This document shows positions 59,568-64,000 of a stretch of 64,000 bases of DNA, piece after piece. Each line of letters opens with the position of its first letter. Position 1 is the stretch's first letter. The position numbers and the translations under genes are program-made. The notes beneath the pieces were generated by a model. That model did not search any database and was not told the DNA's origin. It saw only the letters and a list, made by a program, of their open reading frames with translations. This DNA is from Gossypium raimondii (taxonomy: Eukaryota; Streptophyta; Magnoliopsida; Malvales; Malvaceae): NCBI RefSeq assembly GCF_025698545.1, contig NC_068569.1, forward strand, positions 18,538,001-18,602,000. Direction: 5' to 3'.

Positions 59568-62500
59568 TTATCTAGATTTAGGATATATAGCTTCAACCCC
59601 ACCCATGAATGGCCTTAATGGATGTGGAATAATAACAGACCCATCTTCTTGCTGAAAATTCTCCAGCAAACATACAAGCATCCTTGGGATTGCACAAGCT
59701 GTTGCATTTAATGTATGAACAAATTTGGTTGCAGCCAGGTTTGTTTTACCCTTCTTGGAAGTTGTTGAGGGTGATTCCGATGGACGATAACGAATGCCAA
59801 GCCGGCGGCTCTGATAGTCGGTACAATTCGATGCACTTGATATCTGTTTACAGGAATGTGTTATTACCTAAGTTTAAAAGGAATTTCCTAGTCCAAAGGA
59901 AGAAAACAAAAATATTCAAAGGTATTTCAAAATACTCAGCAAACAGAATAATTTCATATACCAAAGTCAGAGATGGAAAAACTGAAAGAAAATTGAACTT
60001 GCCATAGGTAGGCAAAAGGTTATTTTAATACCTCGCCATAGCGTTCTAAACCTGGCATCCATGCCTCCACATCAAATTTACGATAAGCAGGAGCACCCAA
60101 GTCCCCTGTAGCCATATCTAAAATTCTGCCGAGAAAGCAAAGACTGTCAGAAATAACAGAACAAAACCACTAAAGTTGGTAAAAGTTAATGAAAGTCCAT
60201 ACTTGAAATGCAATCCTAGAGACGAAAAAAGGTCCTCTTCAATTTTAATAAGTTCCTCATGGTACATATCACTTTCTTCTTGTCTGCATAAAATAAACAT
60301 TTCCACCTTGCTAAATTGGTGTACCCTATAGAGACCCCTGTAAAGCAAATGGCACCGTTAGTTCATGCAGAACTTGAGATTTTTCAGTGTTTTCAGATAG
60401 TCCATTACTCAGGTATAGGGACTATAGTGTGAGGCCTAGTAAAGTAGAAATGGAACATAAGATAGCTAATTACCTGGTTGCTGTACCAGCAGCACCAGCT
60501 TCAGTACGAAAACAATGAGAAAATGCCACATATTTTAAGGGTAATGCAGACTCAGCAACAATAGAGTCCATATGAATTCCCCCTACAGGAATCTCTGCAG
60601 TGCCAATGAGGCACTGGTCACTATCCTCAATGGAATAAACCTGTTTAGCATTTGAAATAAGTATCAAGAAACTGCAGTGAAATACTAACTATATTAACAT
60701 GAAATTCCCAATTTTCAATGAGTTTCAGAACATGAAGACTCAAACAGTCCAATAAACGAGTTAATAGCTGTCAATTCAAGCAAAATCCAAGCTACTGCTG
60801 CAGTTCCGGATCAAAGTGATTCATTGTGTTTGTCATCAGCTTTCATGGTGAAATGGGCCGGGACAATAAGCACTTGATATTTGATGCAGCATGTACCACT
60901 TAGTTTTTCTGGGAACAGGACTACATCCAAAAGACATGCAAACCTGCGTATTTTCTCCACGGGGCTGGAATCCACATTTTTCGACAACAGATGACCTGAC
61001 AATTTCTGGTGTTGTCAATGGTGTAAAGCCCCTTTTCATGACTTCTGTCAGTGTCCAGTTGACAAGGGCCATTTCCAGCATCACTGCTTCATTCTTTAGG
61101 TAATAGAATTTTGAACCACTTACCTATACAACGAGAAGCATTAGTACCTTTGGCATATGGGAGTCAAAGATGCTTCAAGCATGCAAGTTGATATATAATC
61201 CCATCTGATGAGAAGTAAAGAATTTTTTTTTAATATATAAGAAGGTTCCATGTAAGTTGCAAGTTTAGAAACTCCAGTGCGCATTATATTTCTTATTGCA
61301 ATGTGAAACACAAATTTCAAGAGGCAACTCAGTTAACTATCAGGATTATCTAATCGATAATAGTACAGTCATAAACTACACAGGATCATGTTGGCTGAAT
61401 TGGACAAAGGTAATGAATCAACTAAAAATAACAGCTAAACAACAAGCAAATGTAATTTACTTCACCGATTAAAACCCTCAATAGAACACATAAACAAATC
61501 AGGAATGCTTTAATTCCCTACACCAAATAGAAGGAATACCTCTGCAGCAGCATCAAAATCAAAGAGATCTAGTTCCTTTCCGATTTGAAGGTGATCCTTG
61601 ACAGGGAAGTCAAATTTACGAGGGCTTCCAACCTAGAACAATACAAATTTAACATCAAAGTTCTATGCAAACGCCAGAAAACAGCATATAATGACTAAAA
61701 AGACATGATCAATCAAAGCAATATATACCATATTCCTCAACTTTGAACTATCTTCCCATCCAATTGGAACGTCCGGGTGAGTTAGATTCGGTATACATTG
61801 CGCTTCTATCTGAAGCTCGTCTCTTAATTTGACAAGGTCTTCTTCCAAAGTCGTAAGTGCTTCCTTCAGATTCTTTCCTAACTCACAAAACCACCCATAA
61901 AAATAAAAATAAAAAAAAAATAAAGGAAAAAAAAACAAAACAATTAGACCACAAAAATGACACCAAGAAACAGCAAAAAAAAGTTTGCGCAAATACCTTC
62001 TTCTATGAGCTTTTGACGCTCAGAAGGCTCCAATTTGCCTTTCATCTTATTGGCAACATTATTCCTTTCCCCTCGAAGCCGCTCAACTTCCTGCAATCTG
62101 TCAGCGAAAATTAGCTGACTACGCTATAAAATTTTTAGGAAAGAAGTCGCTTTCTTATTATCGGATTAATTTTGAAGATGAGTGACGGAAAAAAAGGAAA
62201 TAACCTTTTGAAGATTCAACATTTTATCATAAAGTTGAAGCACAAGCTCCAAATTTGCATTGGAATTCCTATTCTTAATATTAACGGCAACGGCTTCTTT
62301 ATTATCCCTTATCCACTTGAAATCTATTGCCGCATTCCACTGGGGCTTTACAACTACAAAGAATATATGCAAAATATCAGCAATAGAAATATATATATTT
62401 TAACAAAAAGAGGAAGAATTTAATGTAATTACCTTTAATATCAGAGGTTTCTGCGGCGGGAGCAGCAGCCACAGCCGGAGCTGAAAGGTTTCTAATGAGA

Positions 62501-62667
62501 ACAGAAAAGGGAGGCGCTTTTGGAGCAGAATGGCGGGAAAATAAAGCGAGGTTTAGGGTTTTAGGAAGTGTTCGGAAGATGAAGCGCGACGATGAAGATG
62601 AGATTGGAATCGTCGCCAATTTTAGGGATTGGAACGTCGCCCCGCTTAAACGACACTGTAACGCCAT
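59568..62667 (-). CDS. OVA7: Seryl-tRNA synthetase, chloroplastic/mitochondrial
   Basis: Ten exons in phase: 62433-62667, 62205-62353, 61997-62090, 61729-61877, 61540-61632, 60944-61123, 60474-60640, 60203-60337, 60032-60125, 59568-59843, giving 523 residues. The start is the ATG at 62667; an upstream GTG-initiated frame is not used. An N-terminal Ser/Arg/Ala-rich transit peptide (about 1-75) precedes the tRNA-binding coiled coil (about 100-200, ending before [10 protein letters not shown]). Class II core: TAE (314-316) for serine binding, motif 2 in [13 protein letters not shown] (340-352), and motif 3 in [10 protein letters not shown] and LRPFMGG (493-514). The enzyme charges organellar tRNA-Ser. 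The Arabidopsis orthologue OVA7 is dual-targeted and needed for ovule development. The gene appears intact and diverges from histone H3.3, with 763 bp between the two start codons. Confidence 0.96.
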
Positions 62668-63163
62668 GCCTTTCACCTCTGCCCTCAGCTTGCTTGCCTT
62701 CTATAATACGAGACCGTCTATGGTTTCCTTATTTCTCAGTGAAGTTATCTTCTCTACTCCTAGAAACTATTTTCTAAAAAAGAGAAAATAAATTTAAGTT
62801 AATCTAACCAATAGTATATGAACACGTGTTCATCTGCCTCGCGGGAATGGATTCAATAAGTAACAGTGACCAACGGCGTCGTTTTCACTGCCATTTTTAT
62901 GTTTTTCCCAGTTAGCGGCGCAGAACGGCGTCGTAAAAGGATGTCTGCGCGACGAAGCGGAGTTGTTGAGAAAAAGGCGGCAAGGTTCAACTTTGTGGAC
63001 CAATAGGAAGCGAGTATCTCTCCGCGTTAATCCAGGAACGAATCCTTAAATGGGGATCTAAACCGTTCACAGGAAGCTCCAAGAAACACAGCACAAGCAA
63101 CTTTTAACCGTCCGATTTCGTATTCGTAACGTTATTTTCTTTTTTTGGTCCATATCCATCACC
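62668..63163. promoter_or_regulatory. Shared divergent promoter of SerRS and histone H3.3
   Basis: The start codons are 763 bp apart. The region is GC-richer than its surroundings and carries two direct copies of AACGGCGTCGT (near 62873 and 62925). These are candidate shared elements. The H3.3 side has its own TATA box at 63164. Confidence 0.5.
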
Positions 63164-63170
63164 TATAAAA
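63164..63170 (+). promoter_or_regulatory. TATA box of histone H3.3
   Basis: TATAAAA lies upstream of the leader exon. A leader intron follows at 63295-63430 and ends immediately before the ATG. Confidence 0.6.
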
Positions 63171-63430
63171 TGGTCCACAATTTTTATTTCCCTATTTTAG
63201 ATTCTTGCCTTCAAGTTTCCGAGTCGTATCAGACGCTTTTCTCCCCTTCTCTGAAATTACCTTGCTATCGTTTTCTGGAAGAAAATTTTTTGAGGTAAGC
63301 GTAGTCGTTATTTTTCAATCTCCGTCTATTGATTTTAGTTTTTGCTCATAAATTTGGTAAAACATTTGAGATTTTGTTTTTCTGATTGGTGATTTTTTGT
63401 TAATTATTTGATTTGATGTGGTCAATATAG

Positions 63431-64000
63431 ATGGCCCGTACGAAGCAAACTGCTCGTAAGTCTACCGGCGGCAAGGCTCCAAGGAAGCAGCTTGCCACTA
63501 AGGTTTTTCTTTCTTCTTCAATTATTCTATTTTGCAATTTTTACCTCGATTTGATTTGTTTCTTCTTTTTCTTTATTTTCTTTTTTTCTATTTATGTGTT
63601 TCTCAGGCTGCTCGCAAGTCGGCACCGACAACCGGAGGCGTGAAGAAGCCTCACCGATATCGCCCTGGAACTGTAGCTCTGCGGTTAGTCATCAAATCAC
63701 GTCTTCTTATTCTTGTTTACGCGAATTGAACTTATGATGTTTCCATTGGGTGCAGTGAAATCCGGAAGTACCAAAAAAGCACTGAACTCCTCATCAGGAA
63801 ACTGCCTTTCCAAAGGCTCGTTCGTGAAATTGCCCAAGACTTTAAGGTAATACCATTAAATTCCAAGTTAATTCTACATAAAAGGATATATACATACATG
63901 TTCACTTTTGTTGATTGAGCTTATTGGACATTTTTTGTTTGACTTTGCAGACTGATCTACGTTTCCAGAGCCATGCTGTATTGGCGTTGCAAGAGGCGGC
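63431..64000 (+). CDS. Histone H3.3 (partial, runs off the window)
   Basis: Exons 63431-63502, 63607-63683, 63756-63846 and 63951-64000 (incomplete) read [20 protein letters not shown] onward. The four residues that distinguish plant H3.3 from H3.1 are all H3.3-type: Thr31 (SAPTTGG), Tyr41 (HRYRPGT), His87 and Leu90 (FQSHAVLAL). Exon interruption also marks replication-independent H3.3, whereas H3.1 genes are usually intronless. A leader intron (63295-63430) is typical of plant H3.3 genes and may aid constitutive expression. H3.3 is deposited in transcribed chromatin. About 35-40 residues lie beyond the window. Confidence 0.96.

Noticed and set aside
1-64000. CRISPR arrays, bacterial operons, integrons or prophage
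   Set aside because: Not expected in plant nuclear DNA. The tandem arrays found are degenerate LTR-internal repeats without spacer-repeat structure.

Overview
The window is nuclear DNA of a flowering plant. It is AT-rich, its genes are interrupted by introns with GT-AG borders, and it carries typical plant genes: chloroplast isoamylase, a phytocyanin, an HD-Zip I factor, organellar ribosomal proteins, an organellar seryl-tRNA synthetase and histone H3.3. The large TGTAACACC-type LTRs and the CACACGGCCGTGTG-like repeats inside one of them fit a Malvaceae genome, probably cotton (Gossypium). That assignment is inference and was not searched.

Region by region. 1-4.6 kb: a dead GeBP/storekeeper-type gene split by a 2.75-kb LTR, followed by an RRM pseudogene fragment. 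5.6-7.9 kb: a foldback MITE, then an intact GPI-type blue copper protein gene. 10.2-10.7 kb: mitochondrial ribosomal protein bS21m on the minus strand. 11.2-20 kb: repeats, a 2.8-kb solo LTR, a small decayed copia element and a hAT transposase relic. 20.3-30.6 kb: a complete 23-exon isoamylase 3 gene on the minus strand, for which every exon was resolved. 31.5-34.5 kb: a gag-only LTR retrotransposon on the minus strand. 38.7-39.7 kb: an HD-Zip I gene. 41.4-52.7 kb: a hairpin-forming element and a cluster of nested solo LTRs. 53-56.5 kb: SINE, LINE and MULE-type MITE relics. 57-64 kb: a compact housekeeping block with mitochondrial L41 (frameshifted here), organellar seryl-tRNA synthetase (minus strand) and the start of a histone H3.3 gene, which runs off the window.

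Functionally, three genes support organelle translation (bS21m, mL41, organellar SerRS). ISA3 acts in starch breakdown in plastids. There is no operon-like organisation. About one third of the window is recognisable repeat. The most notable structures are five independent 2.7-3.7 kb LTR insertions with matching or near-matching 5-bp duplications and no identifiable internal region, two long near-complete inverted repeats, an exact 219-bp tandem duplication, a gag-only element with three zinc knuckles interrupted by an amber codon, and the 4-bp frameshift in mL41. I did not find a clearly new biological system. The rest is well-known gene families and repeat biology.
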